A stretch of DNA of 64,000 bases from Cytobacillus sp. NCCP-133. GTDB taxonomy: Bacteria; Bacillota; Bacilli; Bacillales; Cytobacillaceae. A program made the translations under genes and the position numbers. Below the pieces are notes generated by a model. The model made no database searches, was not told the DNA's origin, and saw only the letters and a list, made by a program, of their open reading frames with translations. The first letter of the stretch is position 1, and the number at the start of each line of letters is the position of its first letter. The DNA lies in the NCBI RefSeq assembly GCF_026011715.1, contig NZ_BRVM01000001.1, positions 62,001 through 126,000 on the forward strand, read 5' to 3'. Positions 23,545-32,399 of this stretch are shown here, in pieces.

Positions 23545-26238
23545 ATGGCAGAAAATTATCAATCAAGAGAGGAGCGCCGCAAGCAGCAATCCAAACCCAA
23601 GAAAAAGGGCAAGAAAAAGTCTTCCGGTACTTTTAGACGCATTTTTCTTATTTTAATTGCCCTTGGTATTGCTGCAATGCTTATAGGTGCCGGTACATTC
23701 GCATTCATGGTTAAGGATGCCCCAAAGCTTGATGAAAAATTGCTAAAGGATCCAATTTCTTCGCAAATTTATGACATGGAAAACAATTTCATTACTGACG
23801 TAGGATCGGAAAACCGTGATTATGTAGCGTATGAAGATATACCAAAACTTGTAGAAGATGCCTTTTTGGCAACAGAGGATGTCCGGTTTTACAAGCATAA
23901 TGGAATGGATTTAATCCGTTTGGGCGGAGCAGTAATTGCCAATATCACCCGAGGTTTTGGTTCTGAAGGAGCCAGTACTATCACCCAGCAGGTCGTCAAG
24001 AACTCCTTTTTAAATAATGAAAAAACCCTAAGCAGAAAAGCACAAGAAGCATGGCTAGCCTTCCAGCTTGAGCGCAAGTATACAAAGCAGGAAATCTTTG
24101 AAATGTATGTGAATAAGATCTTTATGTCCGAGGGACATGGTGTTCTTACAGCATCAAAGATCTTTTTCGGTAAAGAATTGGATGAGCTGGAGCTTCATGA
24201 AGCTGCCCTTTTAGCAGGGATGCCGCAGAGCCCCAACAACTACAATCCTTTCAAACATCCTGATAAAGCAGAAAAACGCAGAAATATTGTTCTTTCACTG
24301 ATGAATCAGCATGGCTTCATTTCCAAGGAACAAATGGAAGCAGCACAAAAGGTGCCTGTTGAATCATCACTTGTTGCTGAAAATAAAAGAGAAACCAATG
24401 AATCAAAATATGATTCTTTTATTGATGTTGTGTTAGATGAAGTGGAAAAGAAATACCCTGATCTTAATCCCTATTCCGATGGATTAAAAATCTATACGAC
24501 CCTAGACCCAAATGCACAGGAACATGTAGAAACGATTTTAAATACAAATGAAGTTGTTGAATATCCGGATGAAAAGTTTCAAGCCGGCATCACCTTGCTT
24601 GATACAAAGACAGGTGAAATCAGGGCAATTGGCGGGGGAAGGAACCAAGAGGTCAAACGCGGATTTAACTTTGCAGTGGACCAAAAAAGACATGCAGGTT
24701 CAACGTTTAAACCGATTGTAGATTATGGCCCTGCAATTGAATACCTGAAATGGGGGACTTACCACACACTCGTAGATGAACCTCATACGTACTCAGGCGG
24801 AACTAAGATTAACAACTGGGACGGCAGGCATATGGGCCCTATGTCAATAAGGGAAGCCCTCGCCCGTTCAAGGAATATACCTGCACTGAAAACACTTCAG
24901 GAAGTTGGCACTGATAAAGCACTGGAGTTTACAAAGAAATTAGGCATTCCAATGGATGAAATGTATGAGTCGTATTCTATAGGAGCTTATGAGGTTTCTT
25001 CCATGCAAGTAGCAGGAGCGTACAGTGCTTTTGGAAACAATGGCTTTTACACTGAACCTCATGCTGTAAAGCAAATTGAAATGCGTGATGGAACAAAGCT
25101 CGACTTAAAACCTGAATCTGAAGTTGTTATGAAGGATTACACTGCATTTATGATCAGCGACATGTTAAAAAGTGTTGTGAAGTCTTCATATGGAACAGGA
25201 CGATTGGCTGATGTTTCAGGCCTCCCTGTTGCAGGAAAAACGGGGACCACCAATTATTCAGATAAAGAAGAGCAAAAATATGGCGTGCCTAATGGTGCAG
25301 TACCAGATGCCTGGTTTGCAGGATATACCACAAACTATACTGCAGCTATTTGGACTGGATATCAAGACCGAAAGAATTATATAAACGCTGGTGCTGATCA
25401 AAAAATTGCCCAGAAGCTGTTTAGCAATTTAATGGCACATGTATCGGAAGGTAAAGAAACTTCTGACTTTACGGTTCCTAAGTCTGTGGAGAAGGTGGCA
25501 ATTGAAAAAGGCAGCAACCCTGCCAAATTAGCAAGCCAATTCACACCAAAGGACCAAATCATTTATGAATATGCTGTGAAAGGCAATGCTCCAACACAAG
25601 TATCCGAGAAATTCGATAAACTTGATTCCCCTTCTAACCTGAGTGCAAATTATGACCAGGAAGCAAATGAAATTATGCTAACCTGGGAGTATCCAGAAGA
25701 TGCAGAGGGAACTCAATTTGAAGTGACTGTTTCTGTTAATGAAGGTGGAGACCAGCAGCTGAGCGTCACGTCTGAAAAAGGCTTAAAAATTGCTAATCCT
25801 CAGCCTGGAGCTGTGTATAACTTTAATGTTACAGCTATTCGCGGTGACCAGCAGAGTGATCCCGCTTCTGTGAAGGTCGAAATTCCTGATCCAACCGTCA
25901 TTGAAGAAGACGACACTGAAGGCGAAGAACAGGGTGAAACCGATGAAGGCCAAGATGACCAAGGCGGCCAGGAAGGCAATACCGGAAACCAGAATGGCGG
26001 CGGCTCAAGTGACGATGACGGAAACGGAGACGGCGAAGGTGACAATGACGGAAACGGAAACGGCCAGGGCGAAGGTGACGGTACTGGACAAGGTGATGGT
26101 GATGGCACTGATGGAGAAGGCGACTCCGGCTCCGGCTCCGGCACTGGAACTGGCGGAAATACGGGCGGCAGCGGTTCGGAAGGAACCAACAGCAATTCCG
26201 GGTCTGAAGCAGGTTCTGGATCTAACTCCAACAACTAA
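23545..26238 (+). CDS. ponA: Penicillin-binding protein 1A (PonA)
   Basis: An 897-residue class A PBP. A basic cytoplasmic tail and one membrane helix (about 30-55) precede the GT51 glycosyltransferase with E111 in TEDVRFYKHNG and GASTITQQ. The transpeptidase has S386 (STFK), S442 (SRN) and K565 (KTGTTN). A fibronectin type III-like domain follows at about 695-785. A 110-residue Gly/Asp/Glu/Ser-rich tail (787-897) ends the protein. The ATG at 23545 gives a start like B. subtilis PonA (NYQSREERRKQ); the upstream ATG at 23533 abuts AAAGG. It works with GpsB, also encoded here. Confidence 0.95.
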   Translation: MAENYQSREERRKQQSKPKKKGKKKSSGTFRRIFLILIALGIAAMLIGAGTFAFMVKDAPKLDEKLLKDPISSQIYDMENNFITDVGSENRDYVAYEDIPKLVEDAFLATEDVRFYKHNGMDLIRLGGAVIANITRGFGSEGASTITQQVVKNSFLNNEKTLSRKAQEAWLAFQLERKYTKQEIFEMYVNKIFMSEGHGVLTASKIFFGKELDELELHEAALLAGMPQSPNNYNPFKHPDKAEKRRNIVLSLMNQHGFISKEQMEAAQKVPVESSLVAENKRETNESKYDSFIDVVLDEVEKKYPDLNPYSDGLKIYTTLDPNAQEHVETILNTNEVVEYPDEKFQAGITLLDTKTGEIRAIGGGRNQEVKRGFNFAVDQKRHAGSTFKPIVDYGPAIEYLKWGTYHTLVDEPHTYSGGTKINNWDGRHMGPMSIREALARSRNIPALKTLQEVGTDKALEFTKKLGIPMDEMYESYSIGAYEVSSMQVAGAYSAFGNNGFYTEPHAVKQIEMRDGTKLDLKPESEVVMKDYTAFMISDMLKSVVKSSYGTGRLADVSGLPVAGKTGTTNYSDKEEQKYGVPNGAVPDAWFAGYTTNYTAAIWTGYQDRKNYINAGADQKIAQKLFSNLMAHVSEGKETSDFTVPKSVEKVAIEKGSNPAKLASQFTPKDQIIYEYAVKGNAPTQVSEKFDKLDSPSNLSANYDQEANEIMLTWEYPEDAEGTQFEVTVSVNEGGDQQLSVTSEKGLKIANPQPGAVYNFNVTAIRGDQQSDPASVKVEIPDPTVIEEDDTEGEEQGETDEGQDDQGGQEGNTGNQNGGGSSDDDGNGDGEGDNDGNGNGQGEGDGTGQGDGDGTDGEGDSGSGSGTGTGGNTGGSGSEGTNSNSGSEAGSGSNSNN

Positions 26239-26245
26239 AGGACTA

Positions 26246-26327
26246 AGAAAAGCGCAGGGCGCCTTGACCACCCCCGACAAGCACAAGCCAAGAGCCGGTG
26301 GCGCCTGGAGCTAGACAGTTTTCTAAG
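26246..26327 (+). repeat. GGCGCC-flanked interspersed repeat, short copy (A)
   Basis: The element reads AGGGCGCCTTG, then a CAAGCACAAG core, then GGCGCCTGGAGCTAGACAGTT. The same blocks recur at 45822-45966. GGCGCC at both ends would close a stem. It is noncoding and follows ponA by few bases. Confidence 0.8.
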
Positions 26328-26356
26328 TTCAAAGTTATATTTTCTTACTTTCATAT

Positions 26357-26390
26357 AAAAAGCTGACTCGAGTCGAGTCAGCTTTTTCGT
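26357..26390 (+). terminator. Terminator of ponA
   Basis: AAAAAGCTGACTCGA-G-TCGAGTCAGCTTTTT is a 31-base perfect palindrome downstream of ponA. Confidence 0.85.
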
Positions 26391-26648
26391 TATTGGTATG
26401 GATATATGAACCTCTTGATTTCTGCTTTTATGTGAAGTCGAAGACTGGGAATGCGCGCATAGATTCGACCTGGATATGCGCACATTTTTCTCACTTCTGA
26501 GCGGGTTTATCTGCGTTTTGCACGTTAATCCCTCTTTCGGGCGGACTCGAGACGAGGAGATTACGTATTTATCTGCGCAATCTCCTCTTTTATTGCCATA
26601 CTTCTGATTGCCCTCCTCATTTCTTACAATAAACACAGAAAAAAGCAC
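26391..26648. other. Noncoding region with short repeats
   Basis: No gene is seen. TTTATCTGCG occurs at 26507-26516 and 26568-26577. AGGAGATT and AATCTCCT form a hairpin around the second copy. GCGCGCAT and ATGCGCAC repeat near 26455 and 26477. It looks like a cluster of interspersed repeats. Confidence 0.5.
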
Positions 26649-27179
26649 CTATTTTTTCCCTGGCGCTTTTGCCCTTTTTTCTAATGTTAAATGCTTTATA
26701 GACTGCTTTTCCATTTCGGCTATCAATTCGGATAGCTGGATGTACGCATGGTAAAATACCGGGCGCTTTAATATAAACTCCAGCCGTTCTTTTAGGTTGA
26801 TTGGCTTTATCTTCAAATCCATGGGATCTGCCTGCAAATCAACCGGCTTTCCATTTATCCAAAAAAGCAGTTCAAGAAAGTAGCCAATTGCAGTTTTCAT
26901 TGGAACTTTTGCAGCCTTGTGGTTCCGAGTGGCAAAATGATTATCCAGGGTGTGCTTATGTTCATTCCACTCCGCAAGAAGCACGGGAATAAAATCTTCT
27001 TTATCCTCCCAGGGCTTTAATGCCTCAACGCCTGCGTAAAAGGCAGCGTCATACAAAAAAATCGGCTGAAGGACAATCTTTTTCAGCAGTGTTTCTTCTG
27101 CATAAATACAATCTTTATCACTATAGAATAAAGGCTGGCGGAGCTGCACAGAGATTGGAATTAATTGCTCGCCACTCAT
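26649..27179 (-). CDS. ypoC: YpoC-like protein
   Basis: A 176-residue protein between ponA and nth, as B. subtilis ypoC. Visible features are an aromatic helical core (YFLELLFWINGKPV), a stretch KPINLKERLEFILKRP, and a very basic C-terminus (LEKRAKAPGKK). Function unknown. Its ATG overlaps the nth stop codon (TAATG), so it is coupled to nth. Confidence 0.8.
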   Translation of the reverse strand: MSGEQLIPISVQLRQPLFYSDKDCIYAEETLLKKIVLQPIFLYDAAFYAGVEALKPWEDKEDFIPVLLAEWNEHKHTLDNHFATRNHKAAKVPMKTAIGYFLELLFWINGKPVDLQADPMDLKIKPINLKERLEFILKRPVFYHAYIQLSELIAEMEKQSIKHLTLEKRAKAPGKK

Positions 27180-27832
27180 TATGCCTGCTTGCCCCTCATC
27201 CGTTTCTTACCTTCCCTGCATAGTTCAAGCAGCGGGCAAATCTCACATTGCGGATTCTGAGCTTTGCAATGATACCTTCCGAAAAAAATCATTCGATGGT
27301 GGGTGACAGACCATTCCTCCATCGGTACTTTTTTCATTAATGCTTTCTCAACTTCGAGCACCGAATCTTTCCAGCGGCAGAAGCCTAACCTTTTGCTTAC
27401 ACGCTCTACATGTGTATCCACTGCAATGGCTGGGACACCGTAAGCCACTGAAACAACGACATTTGCTGTCTTCCGGCCAACACCCGGAAGCTTTATCAAT
27501 TCATCCCGGTCACGTGGTACTGTTCCATCATATTCATCAATCAGCAATCGGCAGAGCTTTTGGATGTTTTTTGCTTTATTACGGTATAGACCGATTGATC
27601 GAATTTCTTCCTGCAATTCTTCCAGCGGGACATCAAGATAGTCCTGCGGTGTTTTGTATTTTTGAAATAGCTTTCTTGTCACTCTATTCACCAGTGCATC
27701 TGTACATTGTGCCGACAAGGCTACTGCTATTACAAGTTCAAATGGATTGGAATGAATTAATTCACAGTGTGCTTCCGGGAACATTTCACCCATTGTATCA
27801 AGGCAATATCGGATTTGTGTTTTATTTAACAA
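27179..27832 (-). CDS. nth: Endonuclease III (Nth)
   Basis: A 217-residue DNA glycosylase/AP lyase for oxidised pyrimidines. It has the helix-hairpin-helix LPGVGRKTANVV with the catalytic Lys, the conserved Asp in AVDTHVERV, and the 4Fe-4S site CKAQNPQCEICPLLELC (spacing 6-2-5). The TTG at 27832 is taken as start because it aligns with B. subtilis Nth (MLN) and follows GGTGAT; GTG codons upstream are possible. It is followed by ypoC and preceded by dnaD. Confidence 0.95.
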   Translation of the reverse strand: MLNKTQIRYCLDTMGEMFPEAHCELIHSNPFELVIAVALSAQCTDALVNRVTRKLFQKYKTPQDYLDVPLEELQEEIRSIGLYRNKAKNIQKLCRLLIDEYDGTVPRDRDELIKLPGVGRKTANVVVSVAYGVPAIAVDTHVERVSKRLGFCRWKDSVLEVEKALMKKVPMEEWSVTHHRMIFFGRYHCKAQNPQCEICPLLELCREGKKRMRGKQA

Positions 27833-27881
27833 AGAAATCACCACTTACTGTTATCTATTTTATCAGCAGCCAGATATTTGC

Positions 27882-28592
27882 TTACTGTTCAAGCCAATTG
27901 TAAAAAGGAACCGACTTCGTTGTCTGGGAAGCCATATCCTCCCTTTTATTTCTTTGCTGAGTCTGGTTTTGCCTGAATTTTTTCCCATAGCTTTTTGCTT
28001 GTTCAATTGTTTTAATTCCATTCTTTTTCCATTCAAATAAAATTCTGTCAATGTATCTAAAGTTCAGTTTACCAGACATAACAGATTCTCTTAAAGCCGC
28101 TTTGATAATATGGGGGTCATGATGATCATCATCCATCCAAAGTGCCAATGTTTCACATTCAAAAGGTGAAAGCGGCCTGCCAAACTCCTGCTCAAAGCAA
28201 GTATATAAGTCTGTTTCATCCTGCTGCAGCTTAACAGCTTCTTCTTTCTTGCCGCTTAGAAGAAATTGGTCAATAAGCTTCTCCCAAAGCGGATTAAGAT
28301 TATACCTCTCATAACGGATTCCATCAGATGAATACCTGTCCTTTATTTCAATGCAGCTTTTTTGAATTAATTTTCTAAGCAGATCCGTACAATCAGCTAC
28401 CGAAATGGTCATGCGGGAAGATAATTCGACTGGGGTGGGAAACTCGTTCCCCTGCTCAATAAAGGATATTACATGAAGGATTAAAACGAGTTCATGCTCG
28501 TTCAGATTCATTTCTTTGTATTGTGTCAATAAAACTCCGGGGATGGAAACATTTCCTTCCTGAAGCCATTTTAATAAACTGGTTTTGGACAT
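27882..28592 (-). CDS. dnaD: Primosome protein DnaD
   Basis: A 236-residue replication-restart and initiation protein. It has an N-terminal winged-helix DDBH1 domain (about 1-95; TSLLKWLQEGNVSIPGVLL) and a C-terminal DDBH2 domain with FEQEFGRPLSPFECETLALWMDD and YIDRILFEWKKNGI. It loads DnaB helicase with DnaB/DnaI in Bacillus. AAAGGAGG is eight bases before the ATG at 28592; the GTG three codons earlier abuts it and is rejected. Confidence 0.95.
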   Translation of the reverse strand: MSKTSLLKWLQEGNVSIPGVLLTQYKEMNLNEHELVLILHVISFIEQGNEFPTPVELSSRMTISVADCTDLLRKLIQKSCIEIKDRYSSDGIRYERYNLNPLWEKLIDQFLLSGKKEEAVKLQQDETDLYTCFEQEFGRPLSPFECETLALWMDDDHHDPHIIKAALRESVMSGKLNFRYIDRILFEWKKNGIKTIEQAKSYGKKFRQNQTQQRNKREDMASQTTKSVPFYNWLEQ

Positions 28593-28734
28593 TCGGGACA
28601 CCTCCTTTTCAGTATATCATGAACAACCAGGCTAAAGTGAGGAGAATAACCGGTAATCTCTCCATAAGTTTTATCTTGACTGAATTAGAAGAACAGCCTT
28701 ATATGTTTGTTTCAATATTAAAATTACAAGAAGC

Positions 28735-28760
28735 AAAAAATCCGCGGAAGGCGGATTTTT
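28735..28760. terminator. Terminator of asnS
   Basis: AAAAAATCCGC-GGAAG-GCGGATTTTT between asnS and dnaD; the stem is short but flanked by A and T runs. Confidence 0.75.
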
Positions 28761-28797
28761 CGCTTTAGCCATTATTTATTTGTTTTTACAGCTGTTC

Positions 28798-30093
28798 TTA
28801 TGGATATAAACGATTAAGCAAACGAGGGAACGGAATTGTTTCACGAACATGCTCAACTCCGCTGATCCAAGCAACCGTTCTTTCTAGCCCAAGGCCAAAT
28901 CCAGAATGCGGTACTGAGCCGTATTGTCGCAGTTCAAGATACCATTTGTATGCATCCATATCTAAATTATGCTCTTCAATTCGCTTCTTGAGGAGCTCAT
29001 AATCATGTATACGCTCAGACCCACCAATAATTTCTCCATATCCTTCTGGAGCAATCAAATCGGCACAAAGTACAACATCTTCCCTAGTTGGATCAGGTTG
29101 CATATAGAATGGCTTCAATGAAGTCGGATAGTGTGTGATAAAGACTGGTTTTTCATAGCTTTCCGCAATAGCTGTCTCATGCGGTGCACCGAAATCATCG
29201 CCCCATTGGATATCAGCAAAGCCTTTTTCCTGCAGGAACTTAATCGCCTCATCATAAGTAATGCGCGGGAATGGTACTGTAATCTTTTCAAGGTTTTCTG
29301 TTTCACGGCCGAGTGTTTTAAGTTCGATTGGGCAGTTCTTTAGTACAGATTGAACAATATGAGCAACATATTCTTCCTGGACTTTAAGGTTATCATCAAA
29401 TTCACAGAAAGCCATTTCAGGCTCAATCATCCAGAATTCAATCAAATGACGTCGGGTTTTTGATTTTTCAGCACGAAATGTCGGTCCGAAAGAAAATACT
29501 TTTCCGAGTGCCATTGCTGCAGCTTCCATATAAAGCTGACCGCTTTGCGATAAATAGGCATCTTCATCAAAATACTTTGTCGCAAAAAGCTCTGAAGTTC
29601 CTTCAGGTGCACTTCCCGTCAAAATTGGAGGATCGACTTTTGAGAATCCTTCCTCGTTGAAAAATTCATAAGTTGCACGTATGATTTCATTTCTTATTTT
29701 CATTACCGCATGCTGGCGGCGGGAGCGCAGCCATAAATGGCGGTTATCCATTAAGAACTCCGTGCCGTGTTCTTTAGGGGTAATTGGGTAGTCGACTGCA
29801 TGATGAATAACTTCCATACCCATCACCAGCAGTTCATAGCCGAAAGGTGAACGTTCATCCTTTTGAACCTTCCCGGTTACATATACGGACGATTCCTGTG
29901 TAACTGATTTCGCACTTTGAAATGCTTTTTCAGGGACTTCTGCTTTCACTACAACCCCTTGGATAAAGCCTGTCCCATCCCGAAGCTGCAAAAACGCGAT
30001 CTTTCCGCTCGAACGCTTATTGGCAATCCAAGCTCCAATCGTAACTTCTTGGTCAACATATTTGTAAACTTGAGATATTGTTGTTTTTGTCAA
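28798..30093 (-). CDS. asnS: Asparaginyl-tRNA synthetase
   Basis: A 431-residue class II synthetase. The N-terminal OB-fold (about 10-100; [24 protein letters not shown]) binds the anticodon. Motif 2 is [12 protein letters not shown] and motif 3 is [12 protein letters not shown]. The TTG at 30093 is the start: GGAGG stands nine bases upstream and the length matches B. subtilis AsnS (430); the longer frame to 30117 covers the ribosome binding site. No T-box leader is seen upstream. Confidence 0.95.
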   Translation of the reverse strand: MTKTTISQVYKYVDQEVTIGAWIANKRSSGKIAFLQLRDGTGFIQGVVVKAEVPEKAFQSAKSVTQESSVYVTGKVQKDERSPFGYELLVMGMEVIHHAVDYPITPKEHGTEFLMDNRHLWLRSRRQHAVMKIRNEIIRATYEFFNEEGFSKVDPPILTGSAPEGTSELFATKYFDEDAYLSQSGQLYMEAAAMALGKVFSFGPTFRAEKSKTRRHLIEFWMIEPEMAFCEFDDNLKVQEEYVAHIVQSVLKNCPIELKTLGRETENLEKITVPFPRITYDEAIKFLQEKGFADIQWGDDFGAPHETAIAESYEKPVFITHYPTSLKPFYMQPDPTREDVVLCADLIAPEGYGEIIGGSERIHDYELLKKRIEEHNLDMDAYKWYLELRQYGSVPHSGFGLGLERTVAWISGVEHVRETIPFPRLLNRLYP

Positions 30094-30203
30094 TTTATGT
30101 TCCCTCCAAAAAATCAAAGCAATTACTCCTTATGTACCGCTATCTATTATACCTTCATGCCAATTGACAATCAATAATATAGAAGTTTATACAGATATCA
30201 CGG

Positions 30204-30230
30204 AAGAAGGCCGGATGTCATCCGGCTTTC
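30204..30230 (-). terminator. Terminator of aspB
   Basis: GCCGGATG-T-CATCCGGC is a perfect 8-bp stem 10 bases beyond the aspB stop. The minus-strand tail is only moderately T-rich (CTTCTTCC). Confidence 0.6.
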
Positions 30231-30240
30231 CTGACAAATA

Positions 30241-31431
30241 TCACTTCATGTTCTTTTTTACAAATTTATGCATGCGATCAACAGCCTTTTCAAGTAAATC
30301 AAGAGAAGTTGCATACGATAAACGGATATTTTGCGGCGACCCAAATCCTGAGCCAGGAATTACAGCTACCATTGCTTCTTCCAACAATGCTTTAGCAAAA
30401 TCATCCACATTTACAAATCTTGTCATCTCGGCAGCCTTTTGCACATTCGGGAACAAGTAAAATGCTCCCTGGGGTTTAATACAACTAAAACCCGGAATCT
30501 GGATTAATTTATCGTAAATAATATTTAAACGATGCTCAAATGCTTCGCGCATTTCATTCAGCATATCCTGAGAGCCCGTATATGCAGCAATAGATCCAAA
30601 TTGCGCAGTAGTAGTCGGGTTGGATGTGCTATGACTGGCAAGATTGGTCATCGCTTTAATTATTTCTTTATTTCCTGCAGCATAGCCAATTCTCCACCCA
30701 GTCATTGAGTGTGATTTTGAGACTCCATTGATGATAATGGTTTGCTCTTTCAGTTCAGGAGAAAGCTCTGCAATGGAAGTATGTTTATGCCCGCCGTAAA
30801 CCAGCTTTTCATAGATCTCATCAGAAATAATTAAAACATTATGTTTTAAGCAGACATCTCCAAGTACCTTTAATTCATCTGGCGAATAAAGCATTCCTGT
30901 CGGATTGCTTGGTGAGTTAATGATAACTGCTTTTGTTTTATCGGTAATGCTGCTTGCAAGCTGTTCAGGAGTAATTTTATATTCATTTTCCTCTTTTCCC
31001 TCAGCATATACCGGAACACCGCCTGCAAGTTTAACCTGTTCGGGATAGCTGACCCAGTATGGAATAGGAATGATGACTTCATCCCCTTCATTAAGGAGCA
31101 CTTGGAAAAGAGTATACAAGCCATGCTTTGCTCCGCTTGTGACAATAATTTCAGATAGGTTGTATTCCAAGCCTTGATCTTTTTGGAACTTGGCTGCAAT
31201 TGCTTTCTTTAAAGCTGGAAGGCCTGCAGAAGGGGTATATTTCGTATGACCTTCATTCATGGATTGGACTGCAGCGTCAATGATGTGCTGAGGCGTATTA
31301 AAATCTGGTTCCCCTGCTCCTAAACCGATGACATCATGTCCCTGAGATTTTAGTTCCTTTGCTTTAGCAGTAATTGCAAGGGTTGTTGATGGTGTTAATG
31401 CTTTAACTCTTTGAGCCAGTTGAATCTCCAT
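30241..31431 (-). CDS. aspB: Aspartate aminotransferase
   Basis: A 396-residue class I PLP aminotransferase of the thermophilic-Bacillus (Ib) type. It shows VIGLGAGEPDFNTP, INSPSNPTGMLY, SDEIYEKLVY (PLP-binding Asp and Tyr), and SKSHSMTGWRIGY with the Schiff-base lysine. It makes aspartate from oxaloacetate and glutamate. It lies next to asnS, which uses the asparagine derived from aspartate, and downstream of ypmB. Confidence 0.95.
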   Translation of the reverse strand: MEIQLAQRVKALTPSTTLAITAKAKELKSQGHDVIGLGAGEPDFNTPQHIIDAAVQSMNEGHTKYTPSAGLPALKKAIAAKFQKDQGLEYNLSEIIVTSGAKHGLYTLFQVLLNEGDEVIIPIPYWVSYPEQVKLAGGVPVYAEGKEENEYKITPEQLASSITDKTKAVIINSPSNPTGMLYSPDELKVLGDVCLKHNVLIISDEIYEKLVYGGHKHTSIAELSPELKEQTIIINGVSKSHSMTGWRIGYAAGNKEIIKAMTNLASHSTSNPTTTAQFGSIAAYTGSQDMLNEMREAFEHRLNIIYDKLIQIPGFSCIKPQGAFYLFPNVQKAAEMTRFVNVDDFAKALLEEAMVAVIPGSGFGSPQNIRLSYATSLDLLEKAVDRMHKFVKKNMK

Positions 31432-31482
31432 TGTGCTTCCTCCCGTTTTCTCCTGCTCTCCAAGACTTGTTGAGCCTTAGTC

Positions 31483-31956
31483 TTACAGGTTCTCAATTTT
31501 TTTTAGCCATTCTCCCGTTTTAAAATCTATATAATAATAATTTATTAAATCGCCTTTGGAACGATAATGAATTTCCCATAATGGAATATTTTTCTCCATC
31601 CCCAGGCGTACTGACATAATTTCAGCAGGATTTTTTTCCTGCGTAAGTCTGTTGATCGCTTCCTGACTTGAGATCCCTTCTGATTGTTTTTGGGTAACTA
31701 TTTTTCCTGTCTTCTCCGGAACCCACACAAAAATCTTTGTCCCTTCCGAATCCTGTCCCTCAATTACATAATAGGTTTCTGTCCCATGATATAAATGGAA
31801 GTCTTCAACAACAGCAAGATCTGTTTGCTTTCGCGCAAGTTCCAAAGCTTTTTCTTCTGCCGCATTTACCGGCTTCATGCTGTTAAAGTAAATGATGGTG
31901 CCTGCACCAATCCCAATGACGAGTAAAATAATGATGGCTATTAATGCTTTTCTCAT
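31483..31956 (-). CDS. ypmB: YpmB, membrane-anchored PepSY-like protein
   Basis: A 157-residue protein with an N-terminal membrane helix (LIAIIILLVIGIGAGTIIYF) and an extracytoplasmic part with two PepSY-like units around KALELARKQTDLA and SSQEAINRLTQ. The role is unknown; PepSY domains often bind or inhibit peptidases. It sits between ypmA and aspB as in B. subtilis. The ribosome binding site is weak (GAGAGACTG). Confidence 0.85.
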   Translation of the reverse strand: MRKALIAIIILLVIGIGAGTIIYFNSMKPVNAAEEKALELARKQTDLAVVEDFHLYHGTETYYVIEGQDSEGTKIFVWVPEKTGKIVTQKQSEGISSQEAINRLTQEKNPAEIMSVRLGMEKNIPLWEIHYRSKGDLINYYYIDFKTGEWLKKIENL

Positions 31957-31972
31957 TTATCAGTCTCTCTTT

Positions 31973-32143
31973 TTATGTACGGTAGATGGTAAAAATCGCT
32001 TTATTTTGATCTTCCTGATCAAGCGCCAAACCAAACATTAGGTCTTTTTCCTTCAAGGTTCTGTTTAGTGCATCAACAATTTTATACAGATCCGGGCTTT
32101 GCTGAATCTTAACTGTAGATAAAACTTCAATTTTGCTTTCCAA
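31973..32143 (-). CDS. ypmA: YpmA (DUF4264) small protein
   Basis: A 56-residue frame starting at a TTG at 32143: ESKIEVLSTVKIQQSPDLYK, then VDALNRTLKEKDLMFGLAL, ending FTIYRT. It fits YpmA by size, sequence style and position before ypmB. GAGGAGG lies nine bases ahead of the TTG, which supports this start despite the absence of an ATG. Function unknown. Confidence 0.8.
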   Translation of the reverse strand: MESKIEVLSTVKIQQSPDLYKIVDALNRTLKEKDLMFGLALDQEDQNKAIFTIYRT

Positions 32144-32302
32144 TCTGGAATTCCTCCTCAGCCTCTACAATATTTGTTACTTATATACCTTATCATTTAG
32201 GTTAAAATAAACTTACAAAGAAATACACAATAACAGTATAACAGCAGAGATGTTTCCTTGTATGTTCAATAATAAAATTTTTCTTCTGGTCCACCACGTC
32301 AG

Positions 32303-32321
32303 GCTGCGCTATAAGCGCAGC
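32303..32321. other. Perfect 8-bp hairpin in a 256-base gap
   Basis: GCTGCGCT-ATA-AGCGCAGC lies between the metallo-beta-lactamase-like gene and ypmA. It is followed by TTTCTTC on the plus strand but has no T-run on the minus strand, so it is not clearly a terminator for the upstream gene. Confidence 0.4.
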
Positions 32322-32399
32322 TTTCTTCATTTAATCCGAAATGTCTTCACGAATTTTCCTGCAGGAGAAGTTATTGAAGGCTCTTGTCCATGACACTCT

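Noticed and set aside
25800-26286. Long Pro/Ser-rich frames opposite and beside the PonA tail
   Set aside because: They are shadows of the repetitive, GC-rich ponA 3' end with no ribosome binding site.
30094-30203. T-box leader for asnS
   Set aside because: The gap is only about 110 bases and has no T-box sequence (TGGNACC) or antiterminator. The hisC and aroC leaders also show none.
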